DNA from: Sphingobacteriaceae bacterium
GTDB taxonomy: Bacteria; Bacteroidota; Bacteroidia; B-17B0; Aurantibacillaceae
NCBI GenBank assembly: GCA_023251725.1
Contig: JAHEYG010000012.1
Coordinates: forward strand, 1 to 50,648
DNA: 50,648 nucleotides
Direction of reading: 5' to 3'
Part shown: positions 9,077 through 17,545 of the stretch, piece after piece
Numbering within the stretch: the stretch's first letter is position 1
How the letters are laid out: every line of letters begins with the position of its first letter
Notes under the pieces: generated by a model
Database searches by the model: none
Told to the model about the DNA's origin: nothing
What the model saw: only the letters and a program-made list of their open reading frames with translations
Program-made: the position numbers and the translations under genes

Positions 9077-9871
9077 ATGCTCTGCAAAACTTCAGATAAT
9101 TTAAATATCCATTACGAAATTCAGGGAAACTTAGAAAGTAAAAAAACTATTGTGTTTTTAAACGGACTTTCACAATCTACCCTTTCGTGGATAATAACAA
9201 CGCCGCATTTTAAAAATGATTTTAAAATTGTTTTAATAGATTTTATTTTTCAGGGACAGAGTGATAGAGAAGGTGAGGCGCGCAGTTTTAATCAGCATGC
9301 AAAAGATGTTGAATGTGTTTTAAAAGAAATAAAATGTGATAAAATTATTTTGGCGGGATTATCATACGGAAGTTTGGTGGCTCAGCATTTTGCTGTTTTG
9401 TATCCGCAGTATTTAGAAAAATTAATTTTAATTTCGACTTTCGCTCACAAAACTCCGTATTACGATGCAATTGAATTGGCGTGGTGGCGGGCATTGGAAT
9501 TAGGCGGTTATCCCCTGATGCTGGACATTATGCTGCCATCGGTGTTGAGTGAAGAATATTTTAAAAATCCGCTTATTCCGATTGATTTAATGAAACAAGC
9601 GCGGCAGGAAGTGAATGGTGAGAAACAAGCTTTATTTAATTTAATGCAGGCTACTAAAGATAGGCCTGATTTCAGAGAGCAATTGCAAAAAATTTCAACG
9701 CCTACATTGGTTGTACAAGGTGAAAAAGATTTGCTTTTGCCTGTGCATTTAGCTCTGGAAGTATGTAAAAATATAAAAGGAAGCATTTTAAAAATAATTC
9801 CTGCTGCAGGCCATACTCTCAATTTAGAGGCCGTTCCGCAGATGTGCAAAGAGATAAAGGACTTTATTTAA
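9077..9871 (+). CDS. alpha/beta-fold hydrolase
   Basis: This is a soluble serine hydrolase of the alpha/beta fold. The nucleophile elbow is GLSYGS (Ser96), the oxyanion region FLNGLSQ lies at about 27-33, and the catalytic acid and histidine fall in QGEKDLLLP (about 213-221) and AAGHTLNLE (about 240). Residues 120-190 form a helical lid. The 264-aa length is usual for this group. The ATG at 9077 gives a natural N-terminus with no signal peptide. The fold covers esterases, lactonases and C-C hydrolases, and nothing here defines the substrate. The gene stands alone between repeat-rich and AT-rich gaps. Confidence 0.85.
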   Translation: MLCKTSDNLNIHYEIQGNLESKKTIVFLNGLSQSTLSWIITTPHFKNDFKIVLIDFIFQGQSDREGEARSFNQHAKDVECVLKEIKCDKIILAGLSYGSLVAQHFAVLYPQYLEKLILISTFAHKTPYYDAIELAWWRALELGGYPLMLDIMLPSVLSEEYFKNPLIPIDLMKQARQEVNGEKQALFNLMQATKDRPDFREQLQKISTPTLVVQGEKDLLLPVHLALEVCKNIKGSILKIIPAAGHTLNLEAVPQMCKEIKDFI

Positions 9872-9954
9872 ACAGTTTTTTATTTGATAATTCGTTGTTT
9901 TTACCTCTCACAATTACATTTTAATTTGTAAATTTATCGGAAAGAATATTGTTT

Positions 9955-11235
9955 ATGAATTTTGTTGAAGAACTTAAGTGGAGAGGTATTTTGCAGGACA
10001 TAATGCCAGGCACGGAAGAGTTATTGAATAAAGAAATGGTGAGTGCTTATATTGGCTTTGACCCAACCGCCGATTCGTTGCACGTTGGAAGTTTAGTGCA
10101 AATAATGACATTGCTTCGTTTTCAGCAATGCGGACATAAACCCATTGCGCTCGTTGGAGGAGCAACGGGTTTAATCGGTGATCCTTCCGGAAAAAAAGAA
10201 GAACGAAAATTATTATCAGACGAAGAAGTTTATCATAATGCAGATTGCATAAAAAAACAATTGGAAAAATTTCTTGATTTTAAAAATGGCGCGAATGCTG
10301 CCGAGATGGTGAATAATGCCGATTGGTTTAGCAGTATAAAAACAATTGAATTTATGCGTGATGCCGGAAAATATTTAACGGTAAGTTATTTGCTCAACAA
10401 AGGATTTATTAAAGACCGTCTCGCACAAAATCAGGATATTTCATTTACTGAGTTTAATTATATTTTAATGCAGGCTTATGATTTTTACTGGCTGTATCAA
10501 AATAAAAATTGTAAACTTCAAATGGGCGGAAGCGATCAATGGGGAAATATTACGGCGGGTACGGAACTAATTAGAAAAAAAATACAGAAAGAAGCATTTG
10601 GGTTAACCTGTAAATTATTAGTGAAAGCGGATGGCGGTAAATTCGGAAAATCGGAAAGCGGAAATATTTGGTTAGATAAAAACAAAACATCGCCTTATAA
10701 ATTTTATCAGTTCTGGTTAAATACTGCTGATGAAGATGCTAAATCTTCAATGCGTATTTTTTCGATGCTTTCCCAAAAAGAAATTGAAGAAATAGAAAAA
10801 CAACACAACGCTGCACCACACGAACGGCATTTGCAAAAAGCATTAGCAAAAGAAATTACTTTAAGAGTTCATGGTGAGCAAGACTATATTTCGGCTGTAG
10901 AAGCTTCGGAAATATTATTTAAAGGAACCATAGATGATTTAGCTAAATTAAATGAAGTGATTTTTTTAGATGTATTTGATGGCGTTCAGCAATTTGATAT
11001 CTCTAAAAGCGAATTAGAAAACGGCATTGGTGTTTTAGATTTTTTGGCAGAGAAAACAAAAATATTTCCCAGCAAAGGCGAGGCACGAAAAATGTTGCAG
11101 GCGGGCGGTGTAAGTTTTAATAAACAAAAATGGGAAGATGAAAAAACCCCTGTAACAATGCAAAACACCATTAATCAAAAATATATTTTAGTTCAAAAAG
11201 GAAAGAAAAATTATTTTTTGTGTCTCATTAAGTAA
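9955..11235 (+). CDS. tyrS: tyrosyl-tRNA synthetase
   Basis: TyrS attaches tyrosine to tRNA(Tyr). The HIGH equivalent HVGS is at residues 43-46, the GGATGLIGDPSGK motif near 65-75 is typical of the TyrRS fold, QWGNIT of the active site is near 190, and the KMSKS equivalent KFGKS lies near 229-233. A C-terminal S4-like RNA-binding domain (from about 355) completes the protein. The ATG at 9955 is chosen over an upstream in-frame TTG at 9949, giving 426 aa, the normal length. rpoN follows after 11 nt, so the two are probably co-transcribed. Confidence 0.96.
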   Translation: MNFVEELKWRGILQDIMPGTEELLNKEMVSAYIGFDPTADSLHVGSLVQIMTLLRFQQCGHKPIALVGGATGLIGDPSGKKEERKLLSDEEVYHNADCIKKQLEKFLDFKNGANAAEMVNNADWFSSIKTIEFMRDAGKYLTVSYLLNKGFIKDRLAQNQDISFTEFNYILMQAYDFYWLYQNKNCKLQMGGSDQWGNITAGTELIRKKIQKEAFGLTCKLLVKADGGKFGKSESGNIWLDKNKTSPYKFYQFWLNTADEDAKSSMRIFSMLSQKEIEEIEKQHNAAPHERHLQKALAKEITLRVHGEQDYISAVEASEILFKGTIDDLAKLNEVIFLDVFDGVQQFDISKSELENGIGVLDFLAEKTKIFPSKGEARKMLQAGGVSFNKQKWEDEKTPVTMQNTINQKYILVQKGKKNYFLCLIK

Positions 11236-11246
11236 CAAAAATAATT

Positions 11247-12734
11247 ATGGCGCTACGGCAATCACAAAATTTAAGACTACTGCAAAAGCTGTCGCCACAA
11301 CAAATTCAGTTAATGAAATTGTTGCAGTTGCCCACTCTCGCTCTTGAAGAACGTATTAAAGAAGAATTAGAATTAAATCCGGCCTTAGAAGAAGACGACG
11401 CTGAGAAAGCAGATTCGGAAGAAGAATTATTTGAGAACGAAGATTCTTCCGACGAAAAAGAAGAAACTGAAACTTCCGAATTTGAAGAACCCGAAATTTT
11501 AAAAGTAGATGATCAGGTAGAGATGGAAGATTACATGGGCGATGAAGAAATTGATTCTTATAAATATGAAGTCAGCAATCAAGGCGCAGATAACGAAAGC
11601 AGAGAGTTTGTAGTTGTTGAAGGTCCGGATTTTCATTCGCTTTTAGAATCTCAGTTGGGACTAAAAGATTTAAATGAAAGCGAATATACCATTGGTTTGT
11701 ATTTGATTGGATGTGTAGATGAGGATGGTTATGTGCGTAGAGAATTAAATTTAATTGTAGATGATTTGGCTTTTAGTTATAACATCACAGTAGATATAGT
11801 AACTGTAGAAAAAGTTTTGAAAGTGATTCAGGAGTTTGATCCGGTTGGAGTAGGGGCCCGTAATTTACAGGAATGTTTAATGATTCAGTTGGAGCGAAAA
11901 AAAGTAAAAACAAAAGAAACACTTTTAGCTATTGAAATTGTAAAAAACATGATGGATGAATTTTCGAAAAAACATTTCGAAAAAATTTCCCACAAATTAA
12001 ATATTGATAACGAAGAGTTAAAGGAAGTGATTGCAGAAATCACACATTTAAATCCACGACCGGGCAGTAACGAGGGTGCCACTTCTTCCTCGGCCGTTGT
12101 GCCCGATTTTATTGTTTCTGTTAGTGATGGTAAAGCTGAGTTAAGTATCAATTCTCGCAATTTACCGGATTTAAAAATCAGTAAAGAGTATATTGAAATG
12201 CTAAAAGAGTACTCGAAGCAAAAAAATAAAAACGGTAAGGAAGCCACTTCTTTTATAAAATCAAAAATCGAAAACGCTCAATGGTTTATTGAAGCGCTTC
12301 ATCAGCGGCATCAAACTATGATGGTGAGTATGTATGCCATTATGGAATATCAGGAGGACTATTTTATTACCGGTGATGAATCTAAATTAAAGCCAATGAT
12401 TTTAAAAGACATTGCTACCAAAGTAAATTTAGATATTTCAACCGTATCGCGCGTGGCCAACAGCAAATACGTTCAAACGCCTTATGGAACTTTTTTATTG
12501 AAAACATTTTTTTCGGAATCGTTGAGTACCGATAGTGGAGAGGAAGTAAGTTCGCGGGAAGTAAAAAATATTTTAAAAATTTTCGTAGATGCCGAAGATA
12601 AAAAGAAACCACTTACCGATGATTTGTTATGCGACATCTTAAAAGAAAAAGGCTACAACATTGCTCGCCGAACCGTAGCAAAATACCGTGAGCAACTGGA
12701 TATTCCGGTAGCGAGGATGAGAAAAGAGATTTAA
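11247..12734 (+). CDS. rpoN: RNA polymerase sigma-54 factor
   Basis: RpoN directs RNA polymerase to -24/-12 promoters that need AAA+ activators. Region I is the Q- and L-rich N-terminus (LRLLQKLSPQQIQLMKLLQLP). Residues 45-120 are the acidic region II with many E and D residues. The core-binding domain follows, then a helix-turn-helix (about 395-415, DIATKVNLDISTVSRVANSKYVQTPYG), and the RpoN box ARRTVAKYRE sits at about 473-482. Its length of 495 aa is typical. No sigma-54 activator gene is visible in the window. It follows tyrS by 11 nt. Confidence 0.96.
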   Translation: MALRQSQNLRLLQKLSPQQIQLMKLLQLPTLALEERIKEELELNPALEEDDAEKADSEEELFENEDSSDEKEETETSEFEEPEILKVDDQVEMEDYMGDEEIDSYKYEVSNQGADNESREFVVVEGPDFHSLLESQLGLKDLNESEYTIGLYLIGCVDEDGYVRRELNLIVDDLAFSYNITVDIVTVEKVLKVIQEFDPVGVGARNLQECLMIQLERKKVKTKETLLAIEIVKNMMDEFSKKHFEKISHKLNIDNEELKEVIAEITHLNPRPGSNEGATSSSAVVPDFIVSVSDGKAELSINSRNLPDLKISKEYIEMLKEYSKQKNKNGKEATSFIKSKIENAQWFIEALHQRHQTMMVSMYAIMEYQEDYFITGDESKLKPMILKDIATKVNLDISTVSRVANSKYVQTPYGTFLLKTFFSESLSTDSGEEVSSREVKNILKIFVDAEDKKKPLTDDLLCDILKEKGYNIARRTVAKYREQLDIPVARMRKEI

Positions 12735-12742
12735 TAAATTTG
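12735..12742 (+). promoter_or_regulatory. -7 promoter element (TAAATTTG) for the acyltransferase
   Basis: This is a perfect plus-strand TAnnTTTG match right after the rpoN stop codon, about 58 bases before the acyltransferase ATG. It could make that gene independent of the tyrS-rpoN transcript. No clear -33 TTTG was found. Confidence 0.4.
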
Positions 12743-12799
12743 GAGCGTGACTTATTTTAATTAAATTTACCATTCGCTCAGGCAAAAAGTATTTTAAAT

Positions 12800-13891
12800 A
12801 TGAAAGCAACTGATAACACTTATCTTTTTAGGGTTGACCATCTCCGATTTTTTGCAGCGCTCTTAGTGATAGTATGGCATTTTTCACACATCCCAGGTAT
12901 GGTTCCTACAGCACATGTGCCACATGGGTTGTTATTAAATATTTTTGAAGAAGGCCATACCGGTGTTGCATTATTTTTAGTGATAAGCGGTTTTATTTTT
13001 GAATATGTTTCATTTGGACGCGAAATAATTTATAAGAAATTTATTTATAATAGAATTTTAAGAATTTTTCCTTTGTTTATTATTTTTACACTTTATACCA
13101 TTTATATTACAAACCTTGCTAATCCCACCACCGTGGCCATTAATATGCTCACTTTTATTGATCCCAAAACATTGCCATCGGTGGGGTGGACCATAGCAGT
13201 AGAGTTTCAATTTTATCTGATTTTTCCATTCCTGCATTCAATACTTACTAAAAAGGGACCCTTGAATATTTTTATGATTTTATGTTTCTTTTTTGCATTA
13301 AGGATAATTACTTTTTTTAATTGGGAAACAGTTCAGGAATTATCTTACACCACTATTTTTGGGAGAATTGATCAGTTTATAATTGGAATGTTAACAGCTT
13401 ATTTCTATCGAAAGTATGTCGCCGATAAATTTAATTCACTCAAATTAATAATGCGATATGTAATATCGTTAGTTATAATGACTGTTGGGATTTTAGGAAT
13501 TTCTCTTTTTTATCGTCGCTTTAATTGCATGGGTGGTTTTTACGATATGGCCACGTATCCTTCCAAGTCATCTATCTGGATTTATTTAACAACAGTTGAA
13601 GGGCTTTGTTATGCCTCCTGGCTTGTAGGATATCTTTTATTTCCGGTTAACTTTTTGAAATACTTCGATTGGTTTATGGGAAAAATGGGCGAACTATCTT
13701 ATTCGATGTATTGGATTCATTTTCCAATCGCTTATTTAGTTTTCGGACTTGGATTTAAAACTACAAGTTTTAATACAGCTTTTTTATATTCAACAGTTGT
13801 TGTTACACCAATTGTGGTGGTGCTTTCTTTACTAAGTTATCACTTTATTGAAAAACCATTTCTTGAAAAAAGGGTAAAGTATTTTAGCTGA
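12800..13891 (+). CDS. acyltransferase family 3 (OafA/NodX-like) membrane protein
   Basis: This is an integral membrane O-acyltransferase of the Acyl_transf_3 family, which moves acetyl or other acyl groups onto cell-surface sugars. The family signature RVDHLRFFAALLVIVWHFSH (residues 11-30) includes the conserved arginine and histidine. The FLVISGFIF segment (about 57-66) and RILRIFPLF (about 86-95) follow, and some ten transmembrane helices span the 363 residues. There is no C-terminal SGNH domain. It opens the glycan gene region and probably decorates the polymer made by the glycosyltransferases downstream, though that link is inferred from position only. Confidence 0.88.
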   Translation: MKATDNTYLFRVDHLRFFAALLVIVWHFSHIPGMVPTAHVPHGLLLNIFEEGHTGVALFLVISGFIFEYVSFGREIIYKKFIYNRILRIFPLFIIFTLYTIYITNLANPTTVAINMLTFIDPKTLPSVGWTIAVEFQFYLIFPFLHSILTKKGPLNIFMILCFFFALRIITFFNWETVQELSYTTIFGRIDQFIIGMLTAYFYRKYVADKFNSLKLIMRYVISLVIMTVGILGISLFYRRFNCMGGFYDMATYPSKSSIWIYLTTVEGLCYASWLVGYLLFPVNFLKYFDWFMGKMGELSYSMYWIHFPIAYLVFGLGFKTTSFNTAFLYSTVVVTPIVVVLSLLSYHFIEKPFLEKRVKYFS

Positions 13892-13956
13892 TAATTTATT
13901 TAATGAATTAAATTCGACGGAATAAAATTTGAAAGACCAAACTGCCACAAAGTAAT

Positions 13957-14817
13957 ATGAGTGATCAAAACAAAGCAAATAATTTTACCTGTAGGTCTTG
14001 TAATGCCAATTTAATTTCTCAAGGAAACACTACCTCTCTTCAAACTTTCTACTGTTCTTCCTGTGATCAGTTTCAGTTACAACACTATGAAACAAAAACA
14101 CAAACCGAAGCCTGGAAAGAAGCAAATATTTCGGAAGTATTTTTAAGTTCGCTTGAAAAAAGACGTCGTATACAGGCTTCACAAATTATAAAAAAATGGG
14201 GGCATCAAATTAAAGAACCTGTTTTAGATTATGCTTGTGGACAGGGAATTTTTTTAGAAGCCGCTTTAAAGAGCGGGATTAAAATAAAAGGAGCTGATTT
14301 AAACAGAGTAGGAACGCATGCCGAAAATATTTTGCAAGTTGATAAACCGTGGGGGACTTTGGTGTGCAATGATTTTAAAACGGTAGTGATGTTAGATGTG
14401 ATTGAACATAATGAAGGGATTGAACAATTTTTAAACGATTTGAAAAATTTTGGCGTGCAGAATTTAATAATAAAGGTTCCTAATGCAAAAGGACCTAGTG
14501 CTAAGGCAGCCCTCATTCTTAAATTTATTGGTAAACCAGGTTTGTGGGAAACGCTTAATTTGGTTGGTGATTACGTTCCGCATTATACTTTTTTTTCGGC
14601 AAGAGGCTTAGAACGACTTTTAGCTAAATCGGGATTTAATGTTGTAGCTCGAATGCCACTTACCGAATTTGGAACAGAGTTGCCGGAAAGATTACGTTCG
14701 CACAAATCAGTTTTAAAATTTCCATTAAGAATTTTTGGTTTTTTTATTTCCGCTTTTTCTTTTTTGTGGTGTGATAATATTACAGTGCTGGCGAAAGTTT
14801 CTGCTGAAAAACATTAA
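13957..14817 (+). CDS. class I SAM-dependent methyltransferase with N-terminal zinc-ribbon-like motif
   Basis: Residues 12-38 carry two cysteine pairs (CRSCNAN and CSSCDQ) that resemble a zinc ribbon, as in sugar-modifying methyltransferases of surface-polysaccharide loci. The SAM-binding motif I VLDYACGQGIFLEAAL is at about 89-104. VVMLDVIEHNEG (about 145) fits motif II and the usual position of the acceptor site. The protein has 286 residues and no membrane segment apart from a hydrophobic stretch near the C-terminus (residues 252-275). The gene overlaps the convergent GNAT gene by 4 nt. A role in methylating a nucleotide sugar or glycan is inferred from context. Confidence 0.85.
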   Translation: MSDQNKANNFTCRSCNANLISQGNTTSLQTFYCSSCDQFQLQHYETKTQTEAWKEANISEVFLSSLEKRRRIQASQIIKKWGHQIKEPVLDYACGQGIFLEAALKSGIKIKGADLNRVGTHAENILQVDKPWGTLVCNDFKTVVMLDVIEHNEGIEQFLNDLKNFGVQNLIIKVPNAKGPSAKAALILKFIGKPGLWETLNLVGDYVPHYTFFSARGLERLLAKSGFNVVARMPLTEFGTELPERLRSHKSVLKFPLRIFGFFISAFSFLWCDNITVLAKVSAEKH

Positions 14818-15632
14818 TACGCATCAAAATCTATCAATTCAAAAAATAAATTAGATGAATTGATTTCGGCTTTAAAATTATTTAAAGGTTTAAAAATTAA
14901 ATTAAGCGGTGAAGGCTTTAATACCGAGGGTAAATTTATTTTAAATTTATTTTTATTGTTAAGTCCAATAGTCATTTTTAAGAAAGAAGTGTGTTCATCT
15001 AATCCATCCGAAAAAATTTCTTTGCGAACACTCATCACTGCATGTATTAAAGAAATATGGGTTTTTGTAGTGATACATAAATTATTTTTTATATAACCGG
15101 CTGCCGGATTTTTTAATCGCCATTTTGCAGATTCAATATCCCATACCGATTTCATAAAGTTTTCGGGAACCGGTTTTAGTTGAGGCTTTCCCATAAAGAC
15201 TTCTACTGCTAAAGGCGAAATAAGTTTAAATTGTAATTTGTTTAAAAAACCCGGAGTACTATTTTGATTAGCCACACCAATTACAAATTCATATCCCAGC
15301 TCGGAGGCATGCGCGTAAGTTTTTTGTGCTAATTGCGTGAAAAGCCCTTTCCCCTGATGATGAGGGTGGATGGCAGTGTTTAACGACAGTAAGCCTTTTA
15401 ACAAAACGCCGTTAAAAATATACTGAACCGGAATGGTAACATAATGTCCCGCCAATTCGTTATTTAAAAACGCATCATAACCGAGTACTTTCCCATTTGG
15501 ATTAAGGTTGTACTGCCAATTTAAAAATTTGGGTGTATATTTTTTTGTATCAGGAAATACCAAAGATAAGAGCGCTGAATATAAATTCAGTTTTTGAGAA
15601 TTAAATTCGGTATTTATAAATTCGTAATTCAT
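14814..15632 (-). CDS. GNAT-family N-acetyltransferase
   Basis: This is a 272-residue acetyltransferase whose acetyl-CoA pocket is marked by AIHPHHQGKGLFTQLAQ (about 88-104), a clear GNAT motif A. The N-terminal half holds the GNAT core. The C-terminal 120 residues are unassigned and may form an extra substrate domain. The start codon directly follows the deacetylase stop with no gap, making it the last gene of a five-gene minus-strand glycan operon that starts at 18.96 kb. An acceptor amino-sugar is plausible but not shown. Confidence 0.78.
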   Translation of the reverse strand: MNYEFINTEFNSQKLNLYSALLSLVFPDTKKYTPKFLNWQYNLNPNGKVLGYDAFLNNELAGHYVTIPVQYIFNGVLLKGLLSLNTAIHPHHQGKGLFTQLAQKTYAHASELGYEFVIGVANQNSTPGFLNKLQFKLISPLAVEVFMGKPQLKPVPENFMKSVWDIESAKWRLKNPAAGYIKNNLCITTKTHISLIHAVMSVRKEIFSDGLDEHTSFLKMTIGLNNKNKFKINLPSVLKPSPLNLIFKPLNNFKAEINSSNLFFELIDFDAY

Positions 15633-16466
15633 TTATGCTTTTAATAAAGTATTAATGTAATTACTGTAAGTGGTAATAGTTAAATCCATTTTCATCACCT
15701 CATCTAATTTGGAAAACAAATTTTTTCGATTATAATACATTAAGTAATTATAAATTTTATTCCCATTAATACCAGAATGCATAAATTTTTCCTGCCCGGT
15801 ATCCGCATCATATGGATGAAAATAGCTAAGAACCGGCCTATTGTTTTTTATACATTTTTTAATCTCGTTAAATAAAAATATTTTAGGCAATACTCTGAAA
15901 TAAATTCCGCCGGCAATGGGTAATGTAAGATGAACAAATTTACCAACCGTCATTGGAATTTCTATTATTTTACCGTTCATTATTTTATGTTGGTTTCCGA
16001 AATTTTTCCATCCATACAATGGATTTTTTGCAGGAAGCACTGAACTGGAATACACAAAATCAAATTCGCTGAGTACCTCATAAGCCCATTGCGTTTTTTC
16101 GGTTAAAGAAAATACTGGCGCTCTGAATCCTATTATTTTCCCGGCTCCTGATTTTGATAAAGCGTTTAATGTTTTTTCTAAATCCGATTTAAACCCATCT
16201 TTCCCTAATTTATCAATGGGAGTATGGCTATAGGTATGGCAGGCAATCTCGTGACCGCGCATTACAATTTCTTTTATTAGTTCAGGATATTTCTCAGCAA
16301 TTTTTCCGACCGAAAAAAAAGTGCAGACCGAATTATTTTTTTTTAACCAGTTTAAATAAAGTAGCGTAGTTTCAACCACCCTGTCTTGATACTTATGTCC
16401 GTCATGAACATTTTCTCTTGCATCTTCCAGATCAACACTAAAAAGAAAAGTATTATTTGTCTTCAT
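15633..16466 (-). CDS. polysaccharide deacetylase (NodB homology domain)
   Basis: This is a carbohydrate esterase family 4-type metal-dependent deacetylase that removes N- or O-acetyl groups from glycans. Motif 1 appears as SVDLED (residues 10-15), the metal-binding HTYSH (about 77-81) is motif 2, and GFRAPVFSL (about 112-120) is motif 3. SYFHPYD (about 222) carries the late histidine. No signal peptide is visible, so it may act on cytoplasmic or lipid-linked intermediates. This subtype resembles the exopolysaccharide-locus deacetylases. It overlaps the DUF2304 gene by 14 nt and is contiguous with the GNAT gene. Confidence 0.88.
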   Translation of the reverse strand: MKTNNTFLFSVDLEDARENVHDGHKYQDRVVETTLLYLNWLKKNNSVCTFFSVGKIAEKYPELIKEIVMRGHEIACHTYSHTPIDKLGKDGFKSDLEKTLNALSKSGAGKIIGFRAPVFSLTEKTQWAYEVLSEFDFVYSSSVLPAKNPLYGWKNFGNQHKIMNGKIIEIPMTVGKFVHLTLPIAGGIYFRVLPKIFLFNEIKKCIKNNRPVLSYFHPYDADTGQEKFMHSGINGNKIYNYLMYYNRKNLFSKLDEVMKMDLTITTYSNYINTLLKA

Positions 16467-16833
16467 TTTCTTTTTTACTCATTTTGTTTCCGAGCATTTC
16501 CTGTAACAAAGCCATTTCCTGAGCAAGTTCTTTTATTTGTTTGTGTTGTTTTGAATTTACGACCGACAAATGCACTAAAAAAACAATAATGGCAAAAATT
16601 GCTCCTAAAAAAATTAAAGCAGGTGGGTAATAAACTCCCAAAAGTTTAGCAATTACATCGAGGCCGTTTCGCCAAAACGCAAAAAGTAAAAGAGCCAAAG
16701 TGCAAATTATCCAAACGATTGAATATTCTTCCCTTAATTTTCCTTTAATGATTAAACGGAAAATAAAAAACATGAACAGCAGAGAGCCGGCAATGCTTAT
16801 GATTTGAATACTATAGGGGATTACGTTTTCCAT
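16453..16833 (-). CDS. DUF2304 family small membrane protein
   Basis: This 126-residue protein has three predicted membrane segments (about 7-27, 39-56 and 70-92) followed by a charged C-terminal coiled-coil-like tail (KQHKQIKELAQEMALLQEML). The internal EEYSIVWI segment and layout match DUF2304. Genes of this family commonly sit beside dolichol-phosphate-mannose-synthase-like GT2 genes, and here it overlaps such a gene by 23 nt. It probably partners or anchors that enzyme at the membrane. That role is inferred from known co-occurrence and position. Confidence 0.82.
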   Translation of the reverse strand: MENVIPYSIQIISIAGSLLFMFFIFRLIIKGKLREEYSIVWIICTLALLLFAFWRNGLDVIAKLLGVYYPPALIFLGAIFAIIVFLVHLSVVNSKQHKQIKELAQEMALLQEMLGNKMSKKENEDK

Positions 16834-17545
16834 TAAATTTTAGTCTAATATAAATAAATAATATTCCAAGCGAAACTTTTATCATATAATAAATGCTTGA
16901 GAAAGAGCGGATAGAAGATTGCCCTCCTTGCCGTTCATTCATCATTACAGGAATTTCTTTAATTGAAAGGTGATTGAGGGTATATAAAACAATTGCTTCC
17001 GGTTCGGGATATTCGTCGGGATAATAATCACAAACTACCTGAAGCGCTTTATTATTTAATGCCCTGAAACCGGATGTACTGTCGGTAATTTTGAGTCCGA
17101 GTAAAAATTTATTAAGATTTTTGAAATACTTTATCCCGGCACGACGCATAATAGTGGATTGAAAACCCTGTTTCTCAATAAAACGCGAACCAATTACTAT
17201 ATCGGCCTCCTTATTTATTAATGGCTCAATTAAATTTTTTATTTCGTTAATAGGATGCTGTCCATCGCCATCCAATTGAATAGCGGCATCAAAATTATTT
17301 TTGTGAGCATACTTAAACCCCGATTGTACTGCGCCACCTATACCTAAATTTATTGGTAAATCTAAAAAAGTGCTTGTACGTTTTTTAATTTCGTTTAGCG
17401 TATTATCCAAAGAACAATCATTTACGGGTAGTGGTTGCAAACGAACTCTCGAAATTTTTAATTGTATAAGTTCATCTAAAAGTTTGCCGATGTTTGCTCC
17501 TTCATTATAACAAGGGATTATTATAAGTACATTTAAATTGCTCAT
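16811..17545 (-). CDS. GT2 glycosyltransferase, dolichyl-phosphate-mannose synthase-like
   Basis: This is a GT-A fold family 2 transferase, expected to load a sugar from a nucleotide donor onto a polyprenyl phosphate. The N-terminus VLIIIPCYNEGANIG, the acidic VNDCSLDNT motif (about 42-50), the metal-binding LDGDGQHP (about 92-99) and the GSRF motif (about 121) are all in order. The C-terminal amphipathic segment is poor in transmembrane helices, so the adjacent DUF2304 protein may provide membrane attachment. It has 244 residues. It overlaps the upstream membrane transferase by 4 nt (ATGA-type) and the downstream DUF2304 gene by 23 nt. Confidence 0.9.
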   Translation of the reverse strand: MSNLNVLIIIPCYNEGANIGKLLDELIQLKISRVRLQPLPVNDCSLDNTLNEIKKRTSTFLDLPINLGIGGAVQSGFKYAHKNNFDAAIQLDGDGQHPINEIKNLIEPLINKEADIVIGSRFIEKQGFQSTIMRRAGIKYFKNLNKFLLGLKITDSTSGFRALNNKALQVVCDYYPDEYPEPEAIVLYTLNHLSIKEIPVMMNERQGGQSSIRSFSSIYYMIKVSLGILFIYIRLKFNGKRNPL